Assembly (NCBI GenBank): GCA_040081265.1
Contig: JBEBGV010000001.1
Location: 208,515-272,514 of the forward strand
Direction of reading: 5' to 3'
Source of the DNA: JBEBGV01 sp040081265
Lineage (GTDB): Bacteria > Acidobacteriota > Vicinamibacteria > Vicinamibacterales > UBA2999
Length of the DNA: 64,000 nucleotides
A program made the position numbers and the translations under genes. Shown here piece by piece: positions 16,021 to 24,338 of this stretch; position 1 is the stretch's first letter, and each line of letters begins with the position of its first letter. The notes beneath the pieces were generated by a model. It was not told where the DNA came from, did no database searches, and saw only the letters and a program-made list of their open reading frames with translations.

Positions 16021-17985
16021 ATGGCCGACCCGAAGCCCCCCGTTGAGATCGCAGATCTTCTTCAGGAAGATCGACGTTTTCCCCCTCCCGGCGAATTCAC
16101 GGCGCACGCAACGATCAACGATGCGAGTGTCTATGATCGCGCCGACCGCGACCCCGAAGGCTTCTGGGCCGGCTTCGCGGCGGAACTCGAGTGGTCCACC
16201 CCGTGGACGCAAGTGCTCGACTGGAAACCTCCGCATGCGAAGTGGTTTGTCGGCGGCAAGCTCAACGCGTCGGTCAACTGCGTCGATCGCCACGTCCGCG
16301 GCCCGCGCCGGAACAAGGCGGCCATCATCTGGGAAGGCGAGCCAGGCGAGCGGCGCACGCTCACGTACTTCGATCTCTATCGTGAAGTCAGCCAGTTCGC
16401 CAATGCATTGAAGTCGCTCGGGGTGAAGCGCGGCGACCGTGTCGCGCTGTACCTGCCCCTCATTCCCGAGCTCGCCATTGCGATGCTCGCCTGCGCACGC
16501 ATCGGGGCGGTGCACTCGGTCGTCTTTGGCGGCTTCAGCTCAGAGTCGCTGCGCGACCGCATCAACGATTCCCACTGCACGCTGCTTGTGACAGCCGACG
16601 GTGGATGGAGGCGGGGACAGGTTGTTCCGCTCAAGCAGATGGCCGACGAGGCCCTGAAGGACACGCCTTCGATCAGGAACGTCGTGGTCGTCCAGCGGCT
16701 GCACGGCATGCCGTCCCAGGTACACATCAAGGAGGGCCGCGACCACTGGTATCACCGTCTGATGCAGGACGCATCCTTCGACTGCGCGCCGGAAGCGATG
16801 GACGCGGAGGACATGCTCTATATCCTCTACACGTCGGGCACGACGGGAAAACCGAAAGGCATCGTACACACGACCGGCGGATACATGGTCGGGACCTATG
16901 CGACCACCAAGTGGGTCTTCGACCTGAAGGACGAAGACGTCTACTGGTGCACGGCGGATCTTGGATGGGTCACCGGGCACAGCTACGTCGTCTATGGCCC
17001 GCTGGCCAACGGTGCGACGGTGTTGATGTACGAAGGCGCGCCAGACTGGCCAGACAAGGGGCGATTCTGGCAGATCATCGAGCGCTACGGCGTGACGGTG
17101 TTTTACACTGCGCCCACCGCCATTCGTGCGTTCATGCGCTGGGGAACGCAGTGGCCGGAAGCGCGCAACCTGTCGAGTCTGCGCCTGCTCGGCTCGGTCG
17201 GCGAGCCGATCAATCCGGAAGCCTGGGTCTGGTATCACCGATACATCGGCGGTGAACGTTGCCCGGTTGTCGACACGTGGTGGCAAACCGAGACGGGTGC
17301 GATCATGATCAGCCCGCTTCCGGGCATCACCAGCACGGCGCCGGGATCGGCCACGCGTCCGTTCCCCGGCATCAAGGCCGAGATCAAGAACGACAAGGGC
17401 GATTCGCTGTCCTCGGGGGGCGGACTCCTGGCGATCACGCGGCCGTGGCCGTCGATGCTTCGCGGTATCTACGGCGATCCTGAGCGTTACGTGACGCAGT
17501 ACTGGAGTCGATGGACCCCGGATATCTACTTCACGGGCGATGGGGCGAAGCTGGATCAGGACGGCTTCTTCTGGCTCCTTGGCCGTGTCGACGACGTGCT
17601 GAACGTTGCCGGGCACCGCATCGGAACCATGGAGGTCGAGAGCGCGCTGGTCGATCATCCGCGCGTGGCGGAGGCTGCCGTGGTGGGACGGCCGCACGAA
17701 ATCAAGGGTCAGGCAGTGGCTGCATTCGTCACGGTCAAGGAAGGCACGGTGGTGTCGGAGTTGCTGGTCGCCGAACTCAAGGAGCACGTCGTCAAGAAGA
17801 TCGGTGCCATCGCGCGTCCTGACGACATCATCTTTGCGGCTGACCTGCCCAAGACCCGGTCCGGCAAGATCATGCGTCGATTATTGCGTGACATCGCCGA
17901 AGGCAAGGCCCTGGGCGACACCACGACGCTGGCCGACCCTGCGGTTGTGGCGCGGTTGAAGGAGCAGTACCAGGACGAGCATTAG
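16021..17985 (+). CDS. acsA: Acetyl-CoA synthetase, AMP-forming
   Basis: Makes acetyl-CoA from acetate, ATP and CoA through acetyl-AMP; cytosolic. At 654 residues it matches full-length AcsA. Motifs are intact: YTSGTTGKPKGIVHTTGGY (P-loop), TWWQTETGAIM, YFTGDGAKLDQDG and the C-terminal RSGKIMRRLLRD, whose lysine is the residue acetylated for control in studied Acs enzymes. It begins 21 bases after the NRPS-like gene, with its own -10-like element, so it may be read both from that operon and independently. Its product feeds central metabolism; a link to the P450 unit is not implied. Confidence 0.96.
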   Translation: MADPKPPVEIADLLQEDRRFPPPGEFTAHATINDASVYDRADRDPEGFWAGFAAELEWSTPWTQVLDWKPPHAKWFVGGKLNASVNCVDRHVRGPRRNKAAIIWEGEPGERRTLTYFDLYREVSQFANALKSLGVKRGDRVALYLPLIPELAIAMLACARIGAVHSVVFGGFSSESLRDRINDSHCTLLVTADGGWRRGQVVPLKQMADEALKDTPSIRNVVVVQRLHGMPSQVHIKEGRDHWYHRLMQDASFDCAPEAMDAEDMLYILYTSGTTGKPKGIVHTTGGYMVGTYATTKWVFDLKDEDVYWCTADLGWVTGHSYVVYGPLANGATVLMYEGAPDWPDKGRFWQIIERYGVTVFYTAPTAIRAFMRWGTQWPEARNLSSLRLLGSVGEPINPEAWVWYHRYIGGERCPVVDTWWQTETGAIMISPLPGITSTAPGSATRPFPGIKAEIKNDKGDSLSSGGGLLAITRPWPSMLRGIYGDPERYVTQYWSRWTPDIYFTGDGAKLDQDGFFWLLGRVDDVLNVAGHRIGTMEVESALVDHPRVAEAAVVGRPHEIKGQAVAAFVTVKEGTVVSELLVAELKEHVVKKIGAIARPDDIIFAADLPKTRSGKIMRRLLRDIAEGKALGDTTTLADPAVVARLKEQYQDEH

Positions 17986-18021
17986 GGAACGATCGGTACG
18001 GAGGGTTCGTAGAGGGTAGCC

Positions 18022-18708
18022 ATGGCACTGATCGAGACGCGGGACCTCTGGAAGACCTATACGATGGGCTCTGAAGAGATTCACGCCCTGCGAGGGGTAT
18101 CGATCGCCATCGAAAGTGGGGAGTACGTGGCGATCATGGGGCCCTCAGGCTCTGGCAAGTCGACCCTGATGAATCTGATTGGGTGCCTCGATACGCCGAG
18201 CCGGGGGAGCTACCTGCTGAACGGCAAGCAGGTCAGCGAGATGAACGACAACGAACTGGCGCGGATTCGGAACGAGGAGATCGGGTTCGTGTTCCAGACC
18301 TTCAATCTCCTGCCGAGGGCGTCAGCACTGCACAACGTCGAGTTGCCGCTCATCTATGCCGGCGTGTCGAGCCGTGAGCGGGCGCAGCGGGCGAAAGAGG
18401 CACTCGAGCGCGTCGAACTGGGCGAGCGCGTGAATCACAAGCCCAACGAATTGTCGGGCGGTCAGCGTCAGCGTGTCGCCATCGCTCGTGCACTGGTCAA
18501 CAACCCGTCCATCCTTCTGGCCGACGAGCCTACTGGAAACCTCGACTCGAAGACCGGCAACGAAATCATGGCGCTCTTCGCTCGACTCCACTCTGCCGGG
18601 AACACAATCATCGTCGTGACCCATGAGCCCGACATCGCGGCCCTGGCGCACCGCGCCGTCTATATCCGCGACGGGCAGGTCGAAAAGGACGTCCGCCAGG
18701 CGGCCTGA
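18022..18708 (+). CDS. ABC transporter ATPase, MacB/LolD type
   Basis: A 228-residue nucleotide-binding subunit. Walker A GPSGSGKST, Q-loop QTFNLLP, signature LSGGQRQRVAIARAL, Walker B ILLADEPTGNLDS and H-loop VTHEP are all intact. NLIGCLD and PTGNLDS place it in the MacB/LolD/FtsE class, which works with permeases carrying large periplasmic domains in lipoprotein or peptide export. No permease is adjacent: the next gene is convergent. It starts 36 bases after acsA. Confidence 0.9.
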   Translation: MALIETRDLWKTYTMGSEEIHALRGVSIAIESGEYVAIMGPSGSGKSTLMNLIGCLDTPSRGSYLLNGKQVSEMNDNELARIRNEEIGFVFQTFNLLPRASALHNVELPLIYAGVSSRERAQRAKEALERVELGERVNHKPNELSGGQRQRVAIARALVNNPSILLADEPTGNLDSKTGNEIMALFARLHSAGNTIIVVTHEPDIAALAHRAVYIRDGQVEKDVRQAA

Positions 18709-18751
18709 GCCCAGACTGGATGCAGGCCCGGTCCGCAGGAGCCGGCGTTCG

Positions 18752-19630
18752 TTACACCGCCGCCCAGTGTCCAGGCTCCACTTCTCGTAACCCCGCGTCG
18801 GGATCGAAGGAGGACATGTCCAGCGTCCGCCGCGTCCGCCGCGCGTCCGGGTCGAGCGTTGGCACCGCGCTGAGCAGGGCCGTTGTGTACGGATGCGCGG
18901 GTGACGCGAAGATCGACGCGGTAGCACCCATCTCGACGATCCGGCCACGATACATGACCGCTACCCGCCCGCACACTTCCCGCACAAGCCGCAAGTCGTG
19001 CGCAATAAAGAGGAAGGTCAGGTTGAGCTGCTGTTGGAGTTCGACCAGAAGCTCGACCACCTGCGCCTGGATCGACACGTCGAGGGCCGAGACCGCCTCG
19101 TCGGCAATGATCAACGCCGGGTTGAGTGCCAGGGCACGCGCGATGCCGATGCGTTGACGCTGCCCGCCGCTGAACTGGTGTGGATATCGCGTGACGTGGT
19201 CGGACTCGAGTCCAACCAGACGAAGCAGGTCAGTGACACGAGCCCGCCGTTGCTCGGGTGACCCGACCTCGTGAATGACCAGTGGCTCCTCGATGATGTC
19301 GCCGACGCGCATGCGCGGGTTGAGCGAGGAATAAGGATCCTGAAACACGATCTGCATGTCGCGTCGCAACGCGCGCATCCGTGACGGCGAACAGGCGACA
19401 ACGTCCTCCCCACGGAAGAAGATCTCGCCTCCGGTCGGCTCAACCAGTCGCAGGATGCAGCGACCGATGGTGCTCTTGCCGCTGCCCGACTCACCGACCA
19501 GTCCGAACATCTCACCCTCGGCGATCGCAAACGAGACGTCCTCGACAGCGCGAACGATGGTCGGCGCTGTGAGGATCCCTCTCCTGCGCGTGAAGTGCCT
19601 GGTGAGACCGCGAACCTCGAGGAGCGGCAT
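18752..19630 (-). CDS. Oligopeptide/dipeptide ABC ATPase, OppF type
   Basis: A 292-residue ATPase of the Opp/Dpp family: Walker A GESGSGKST, PYSSLNPRMRVGDII, signature FSGGQRQRIGIARAL and Walker B IIADEAVSALD, then the C-terminal HPYTTALLSAVP that begins the family's oligopeptide C-terminal extension. ATG 19630 begins MPLLEVRG, like its partner upstream. It starts 4 bases after the stop of the OppD-type gene, and the two would form a heterodimeric ATP engine for peptide or similar uptake. The required permeases and binding protein are not in the window. Confidence 0.9.
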   Translation of the reverse strand: MPLLEVRGLTRHFTRRRGILTAPTIVRAVEDVSFAIAEGEMFGLVGESGSGKSTIGRCILRLVEPTGGEIFFRGEDVVACSPSRMRALRRDMQIVFQDPYSSLNPRMRVGDIIEEPLVIHEVGSPEQRRARVTDLLRLVGLESDHVTRYPHQFSGGQRQRIGIARALALNPALIIADEAVSALDVSIQAQVVELLVELQQQLNLTFLFIAHDLRLVREVCGRVAVMYRGRIVEMGATASIFASPAHPYTTALLSAVPTLDPDARRTRRTLDMSSFDPDAGLREVEPGHWAAV

Positions 19631-19634
19631 CGAC

Positions 19635-20417
19635 TCAGCGCACTCCTGGAACGGCGGCGAGCAGACGACGCGTGTACGCGTGGGCGGGTTGTCGAAGAAT
19701 CTGTCGGACCTCCCCTTCTTCGACCACCGCCCCGGCATACATCACCACCACCCGATCGGCCATCTCGGCAATGACGCCAAAATCGTGCGTGATGAGCATC
19801 AACGCCAGGTTGAACTGGGCTTTCAGGTCCCGCAGCAGGTCAAGCACCTCGGCCTGGATGGTGACATCAAGGGCCGTCGTCGGCTCGTCGGCGATGATGA
19901 GCGACGGACGGCAGGCCAGGGCGACGGCGATCATGACCCGCTGGCGCATCCCGCCAGACAGCTGATGCGGGTAGTCACGCAACCGACTGGCTGCGTCCGG
20001 GATCCTCACGGCTTCGAACAGCTCTATTGCTCTGGCTCGAGCGACCCGCCTGGTGGCGCCGTGCACGGTAAGTGCTTCGGCAATCTGGTCGCCGACACGC
20101 ATCACCGGGTTGAGCGCCGTCATCGGCTCCTGAAAGATCAAGGCGATGCGCGATCCCCGCAGCCCCCTCATCTCCCGTTCTGGAAGTGCGAGCAGGTCCT
20201 GACCGTCGAAGGCAATCCGGCCGCTCTCGATGTGAGCAGCTGGCGGCAACAGTCGCATCACGGCGAGCGCGCTGATCGACTTGCCGCTACCGGACTCTCC
20301 GACAACGCCCAGCGTCTCGCCCGCTGATACGCTGAAGCTCACGTCCTCAACGGCGCGAACCTGTCCCCGTGACGTGGGGAACGTCACCGTCAGATGGTTG
20401 ACCTCGAGTAGTGGCAT
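19635..20417 (-). CDS. Oligopeptide/dipeptide ABC ATPase, OppD type
   Basis: A 260-residue ATPase paired with the OppF-type protein. Walker A GESGSGKS, Q-loop IFQEPMTALNPVMRVG, signature LSGGMRQRVMIAVAL, Walker B IIADEPTTALDVT and H-loop ITHDFG are present. The sequence stops at HAYTRRLLAAVPGVR, at the beginning of the oligopeptide C-terminal region, so it is shorter than classical OppD (over 320 residues) and lacks most of that extension. It begins 17 bases after the mutase-like gene and is probably transcribed with it. Confidence 0.9.
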   Translation of the reverse strand: MPLLEVNHLTVTFPTSRGQVRAVEDVSFSVSAGETLGVVGESGSGKSISALAVMRLLPPAAHIESGRIAFDGQDLLALPEREMRGLRGSRIALIFQEPMTALNPVMRVGDQIAEALTVHGATRRVARARAIELFEAVRIPDAASRLRDYPHQLSGGMRQRVMIAVALACRPSLIIADEPTTALDVTIQAEVLDLLRDLKAQFNLALMLITHDFGVIAEMADRVVVMYAGAVVEEGEVRQILRQPAHAYTRRLLAAVPGVR

Positions 20418-20434
20418 GAGGGCGTCGGATCCCG

Positions 20435-21940
20435 CTACGTGGGCTGTTCGCCGAAGACGCCTCTGAGCACGTCAGCGATCTCGCCCAGCGTGGCGTCAGC
20501 CTCAACGGCTCCGATGATCGGGATCACGAGATTTCTCCCGGACAGAGCTGCGTCGCGTACGACGGCGATGGCACTCTGCCAGGCGGCCCTGGGCCGCCGG
20601 GCGCGCACGTGCGCGACGCGTTCGATCTGGCGACGTTCGACTGCGGAATCGAGGCGAAACACGCGCAGGCGCGGGCGTCGGTCGTCGTCAACATACCGGT
20701 TCACCCCGACAATGACCGACGCGCCTGAGTCGACAGCCTGTTGCGCACGATAAGCGGACTCCTCGATCTGTCTCTGGATGAACCCGCTTTGGATTGCCGC
20801 CAGCGTGCCGCCTGCGGCCTCGATGCCCGCCAGGACCCGGAGCGCGCCATGCTCGATCTCATCGGTCAGCGTCTCGACGGTGCGGGACCCACCGACGGGA
20901 TCGACCGTGTTGGCCACGCCGGTCTCATGCAGCAGGATCTGCTGGGTCCTGAGCGCGATCGTCGCGCTCTCCTCGGTCGGCAGCGCAAGCGCCTCGTCGC
21001 GACCGTTGCAGTGCAGCGACTGCGCGCCGCCCAGCACCGCCGACAGAGCCTGGATGGCGACGCGGACGATGTTGTTGTCGGGTTGCTGGGCAGTGAGCGT
21101 ACTGCCGGCGGTCTGCGCGTGGCAGCGAAGCTGTTGCGCGCGAGAATCGGTCGCCCCGAACTGGTCTCGCATGGTGCGCGCCCAGAGGCGCCGGGCGGCT
21201 CGGAACTTGGCGATCTCGGTGAAGAAGCCGTTGCCCGCGCTGAAGAAGAACGAGATGCGCTGGCCCACCAGGTTCACGTCGAGGCCGGACCTTACGGCGG
21301 CGTCGACATACGTCGCCGCATTCGCCAGAGTGAAAGCGACCTCCTGCTCCGCGGTCGCGCCAGCCTCACGGATGTGATAGCCGCTGATCGAAACAGGATG
21401 CCAGCCCGGAATGTCTGTGGCGCAGTAGCTGATGAGATCGGTGACCAGCCGCAGCGACGGTTCGGGCGGGAAGATGAACGTGCCGCGCGCGATGTACTCC
21501 TTCAGAATGTCGTTCTGGAGCGTTCCAGCCAGCGATGCAGGCGAGAGACCTCGTCGCCGCGCCAAGGCGACGTACATCGCAAGCAGGATGATCGCCGTCG
21601 CGTTGATGGTCATCGAGGTGGAGACGGCGTCGAGCGGGATCCCGTCGAACAGTTCCTCCATGTCATCGAGTGAGTCGATCGCCACGCCAACGCGCCCCAC
21701 CTCTCCGGCGGCCAGGGGATGGTCTGAGTCGTAGCCAATCTGCGTCGGAAGGTCGAAAGCGACGCTCAGGCCGGTAACGCCCTGCGCAAGAAGGTAGCGG
21801 TAGCGCTGGTTCGACTCAGCCGCGTCCGCGAACCCCGCATACTGGCGCATCGTCCAGGGTCGACCGCGGTACATGTCGCGGTGAACGCCCCGCGTGAAAG
21901 GGAACTCGCCCGGCTGTGGTGGGCTGTCCGACGAAGGCAT
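20435..21940 (-). CDS. Methylmalonyl-CoA mutase-type large subunit, no B12 domain
   Basis: The catalytic TIM-barrel of a B12-dependent acyl-CoA mutase, 501 residues. FPFTRGVHRDMYRGRPWTMRQYAG, LSVAFDLPTQIGYDSDHP and TSMTINATA are family signatures. By hand alignment to Propionibacterium MutB, Y89 (RQYAG), R207 (GQRISFF) and H244 (LRCHAQTAG) are kept, which favours methylmalonyl-CoA over isobutyryl- or hydroxyisobutyryl-CoA. The C-terminal B12-binding domain (DxHxxG) is absent; the protein ends after the linker helix, so a separate small subunit is needed and none is visible. ATG 21940 has AGGT upstream. Confidence 0.88.
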   Translation of the reverse strand: MPSSDSPPQPGEFPFTRGVHRDMYRGRPWTMRQYAGFADAAESNQRYRYLLAQGVTGLSVAFDLPTQIGYDSDHPLAAGEVGRVGVAIDSLDDMEELFDGIPLDAVSTSMTINATAIILLAMYVALARRRGLSPASLAGTLQNDILKEYIARGTFIFPPEPSLRLVTDLISYCATDIPGWHPVSISGYHIREAGATAEQEVAFTLANAATYVDAAVRSGLDVNLVGQRISFFFSAGNGFFTEIAKFRAARRLWARTMRDQFGATDSRAQQLRCHAQTAGSTLTAQQPDNNIVRVAIQALSAVLGGAQSLHCNGRDEALALPTEESATIALRTQQILLHETGVANTVDPVGGSRTVETLTDEIEHGALRVLAGIEAAGGTLAAIQSGFIQRQIEESAYRAQQAVDSGASVIVGVNRYVDDDRRPRLRVFRLDSAVERRQIERVAHVRARRPRAAWQSAIAVVRDAALSGRNLVIPIIGAVEADATLGEIADVLRGVFGEQPT

Positions 21941-21979
21941 GGCCGATTCTACCTGCCTCCGGCGTCGGGCCACGGGTGC

Positions 21980-22912
21980 TTAGCGACGCAGGAATGCTTC
22001 GGAGACCGAACGCCCGGTGACGTCGCGTGGTAATTGCACGCCGAGGAGCAACGCAGCCGTTGCTGCGGTGTCCACGGTCGCCACAGTCGAGGTGAGCTGC
22101 CGTCCGCTGACGATGGCCGGTCCGGCGATGATCCAGGGGATGGTGGTATCCGCCGGTTCTTCTGCCCCGTGCTCGATGCCATGGCCGCCATGGTCCGCGG
22201 TGAGAATCACTGTCGTGTCGTTCGGCAGCCAGGCGAGCAGGCGTCCCACGGCCTGGTCCGCACGGCGGACGGCGTCCAGATAGGGAGCTGACATCCACTT
22301 CGAGGTGTGTCCGGCCAGGTCCACTCCTGGCAGGTGGACAAAGATGAGATCGGGCCGGGCAGCCGTGATCACCATCGTTGCCTGCAGAACCACATCGTCA
22401 TCGCCGAGGCTGCTGAGCAGCCACGTGTCGCAGGCCCCAGTGTCACGGAAGGTCGCGAACTTGTCTTTGCCGACGACCATCGCGGTCCTGAGTCCGTGCG
22501 CTCGAGCGGCGCTGAAGAGTGTTGGAACCGGCAAGGTACCCTGCGTCGGCGCGTACTCGTTCCACCAGATTCCGTGCACTTCAGGTGCGTAGCCGGAAAG
22601 CATCGACGCATGCGATGGCAGGGTGGTTGCCGGCAGGACGGTCTGCGCTCGCCACGTGTACGCCCCCCGGTCAGCCAGCGAGAGAATGTGCGATGCTCCG
22701 GCCTGGGCCAGTGCGTCTGGACGCAGCCCATCGATCGAGATGATGGCCACACGGCCAGGTGTGGGTCCCGGAGTCGATGTCGCCACCGAGACCGAAACCG
22801 CGGGTGTCGCGGCGGGCAGCCCGGAGGGGCTGACCACTGAGTTGCCACCGCAGGACACCAGGAACATGGCTCCCGCCAACATTGGCAGGGCAAGCGTCGC
22901 TCGGCGTGTCAT
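21980..22912 (-). CDS. Alkaline phosphatase / phosphodiesterase family lipoprotein
   Basis: A 310-residue member of the type I phosphodiesterase/nucleotide pyrophosphatase branch of the alkaline phosphatase superfamily. Signal with lipobox (AGAMFLVSCGG) suggests an envelope lipoprotein. Metal-binding and catalytic residues are visible: ISIDGLRPDAL (Asp), LPATTLPSHASMLSGY (nucleophile Thr/Ser), VHLPGVDLAGH and TADHGGHG. A Ser/Thr/Pro-rich linker follows the lipid anchor. Substrate unknown. A TATACT -10 (complement at 22940-22945) and a 9-base inverted repeat (22951-22996) lie upstream. Confidence 0.85.
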   Translation of the reverse strand: MTRRATLALPMLAGAMFLVSCGGNSVVSPSGLPAATPAVSVSVATSTPGPTPGRVAIISIDGLRPDALAQAGASHILSLADRGAYTWRAQTVLPATTLPSHASMLSGYAPEVHGIWWNEYAPTQGTLPVPTLFSAARAHGLRTAMVVGKDKFATFRDTGACDTWLLSSLGDDDVVLQATMVITAARPDLIFVHLPGVDLAGHTSKWMSAPYLDAVRRADQAVGRLLAWLPNDTTVILTADHGGHGIEHGAEEPADTTIPWIIAGPAIVSGRQLTSTVATVDTAATAALLLGVQLPRDVTGRSVSEAFLRR

Positions 22913-22939
22913 GGTGCAGGAAGTGGGAAGGTGTCGGCC

Positions 22940-22996
22940 AGTATAGGCGGAAGTGTGCACTGTGGACCGTTCGGACCAATGCCAGCCTGCACACTT
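22940..22996. promoter_or_regulatory. Divergent promoter region with inverted repeat
   Basis: AAGTGTGCA (22951-22959) and TGCACACTT (22988-22996) form a perfect 9-base inverted repeat with a 28-base spacer in the gap between two divergent genes. On the minus strand it lies just upstream of TATACT (22940-22945), where it would cover the -35 of the phosphodiesterase-family gene. This looks like a regulator-binding site, perhaps with looping; the regulator is not identifiable. Confidence 0.45.
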
Positions 22997-23063
22997 TTGC
23001 GCATGATTACTGCGGATTTTTCACGCTGACGAAAGGTCGCCTGGATGTCGATAAATGTAAGCA

Positions 23064-24338
23064 GTGCGACTGCTCCTGATCGGCATCCTCGTTGCCTTCG
23101 GTGTGCCGACGGCCTCCGCCCAGGAGCCAGACCCCGGCGGATCGCAACGGGGCAGCGCGACGCAGGGTAGCGATGTCTCGTCGCGAACTCCGTGGAACGG
23201 TACCGTGCACTTCGGGCCGCTGATCATCGACCCTGAGGTTCGGCTTGACAGCGACTGGCGCCGCTCCAAACCGGCATCGTCGCAGGATGCCGACAATGAC
23301 CTTCTTCTGTCTGGCAAGCGGGTCGGCTTCGATGCGCGCCTGGGAAAGCGGTTTGGATTCGAGATCAGCGCTGACCTGACCTCGTCGACACCCTGGCGCA
23401 ATGTGCGGGCTGACTACCGCCTTCCCGCTGGCGTCACGGTGACGGCCGGACAGTTCAAAGTGCCTTTCAGCCTCGATGGTGCGCGCAGCGCGCTGGAGCG
23501 TGACTTTGTTTTCCGCTCGAGGCTCGCCGATGCATTTTCGATGGGTCGAGACCGCGGGGTCACGCTCGACACGCGCTTCTGGCGAAAGCGCCTCACCGTT
23601 GACGGCGGTCTGTTCGCAAGAGATGGAGACCGGACCGCCAGTGACTCTGGCGTGACTGGCGGAGCCGGTCTGACTGGCGTCGGCCGGGTCACCATCACAC
23701 CACTGTCGAGACGTCGCGGAATCCTCAAGGACTTGCGGATTGGTGTCAGTGGCGCCAGTAGCCGCCTCGAGGCGCGTCGGTCCGAACTGACGCCACGTAC
23801 CGTTGCTGGCCAGGAACTCACCCCGGCGCTGTACTGGGCCGAGGGCCGGCGGACTCGCGCCGGCCTCGACGTGCGCTGGCGTCCAGGTCCGGTGTCGCTG
23901 GCCGCTGAGTATCTCAGGGTTGCTGACGAGCGACATGGCCAGGGGAACGGCAATGAAGATCTGGCACCACTCACGGGATCCGGATGGTTTGTCGAAGGAA
24001 CCTGGCTGCTGACCGGCGAGGACAAGGCCAAGAACCAGCGCCCCCGACGACCGCTGCTGGCGGGAGGCGTGGGCGCACTGGAACTGGTCGGGCGCGTAGA
24101 ACGCGCTTCAATCGGCGAGCGCGGGATGGTCGCGGCCTTCGCGGGCAGTCCTCGCGCTCCGCACGCGGCCTTGAGCGGCGTGCGGGTGTTCACCGCAGGC
24201 ATCAACTGGTACCCGGCCGCCGGCGCCCGGGTGCAGTTCAACGTGGTCGGCGAAACTATTGACGGCGCGACCGCCTCGTCTCTCCGCGGAATATCAACCG
24301 TGCTCACGAGCGCGGTGCGGTTTCAGCTGTTTCTATGA
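23064..24338 (+). CDS. Phosphate-selective porin O/P family protein
   Basis: A 424-residue outer-membrane beta-barrel protein with a signal peptide (LLLIGILVAFGVPTASA). The region RVGFDARLGKRFGFEISADLT, then VTVTAGQFKVPFSLDG and LERDFVFRSRLADAF is the typical OprO/OprP pattern (the GQFKxPFS segment). The protein ends RFQLFL, a barrel terminal strand with an aromatic residue near the end. Start GTG 23064 begins the signal; no clear Shine-Dalgarno. Its TGA stop overlaps the next ATG by 4 bases, tying it to the CotH protein. Transport of phosphate is a family inference only. Confidence 0.8.
   Translation: MRLLLIGILVAFGVPTASAQEPDPGGSQRGSATQGSDVSSRTPWNGTVHFGPLIIDPEVRLDSDWRRSKPASSQDADNDLLLSGKRVGFDARLGKRFGFEISADLTSSTPWRNVRADYRLPAGVTVTAGQFKVPFSLDGARSALERDFVFRSRLADAFSMGRDRGVTLDTRFWRKRLTVDGGLFARDGDRTASDSGVTGGAGLTGVGRVTITPLSRRRGILKDLRIGVSGASSRLEARRSELTPRTVAGQELTPALYWAEGRRTRAGLDVRWRPGPVSLAAEYLRVADERHGQGNGNEDLAPLTGSGWFVEGTWLLTGEDKAKNQRPRRPLLAGGVGALELVGRVERASIGERGMVAAFAGSPRAPHAALSGVRVFTAGINWYPAAGARVQFNVVGETIDGATASSLRGISTVLTSAVRFQLFL

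Noticed and set aside
16540..17787. Long minus-strand open frame of 415 codons opposite acsA
   Set aside because: It lies entirely antisense to a strongly conserved gene, is rich in Arg/His/Asp as expected for a complement shadow, and has no family motif.
20435..21940. Isobutyryl-CoA or hydroxyisobutyryl-CoA mutase
   Set aside because: Y89 and R207 equivalents are retained, which favours methylmalonyl-CoA; distinguishing needs a structure-based alignment.
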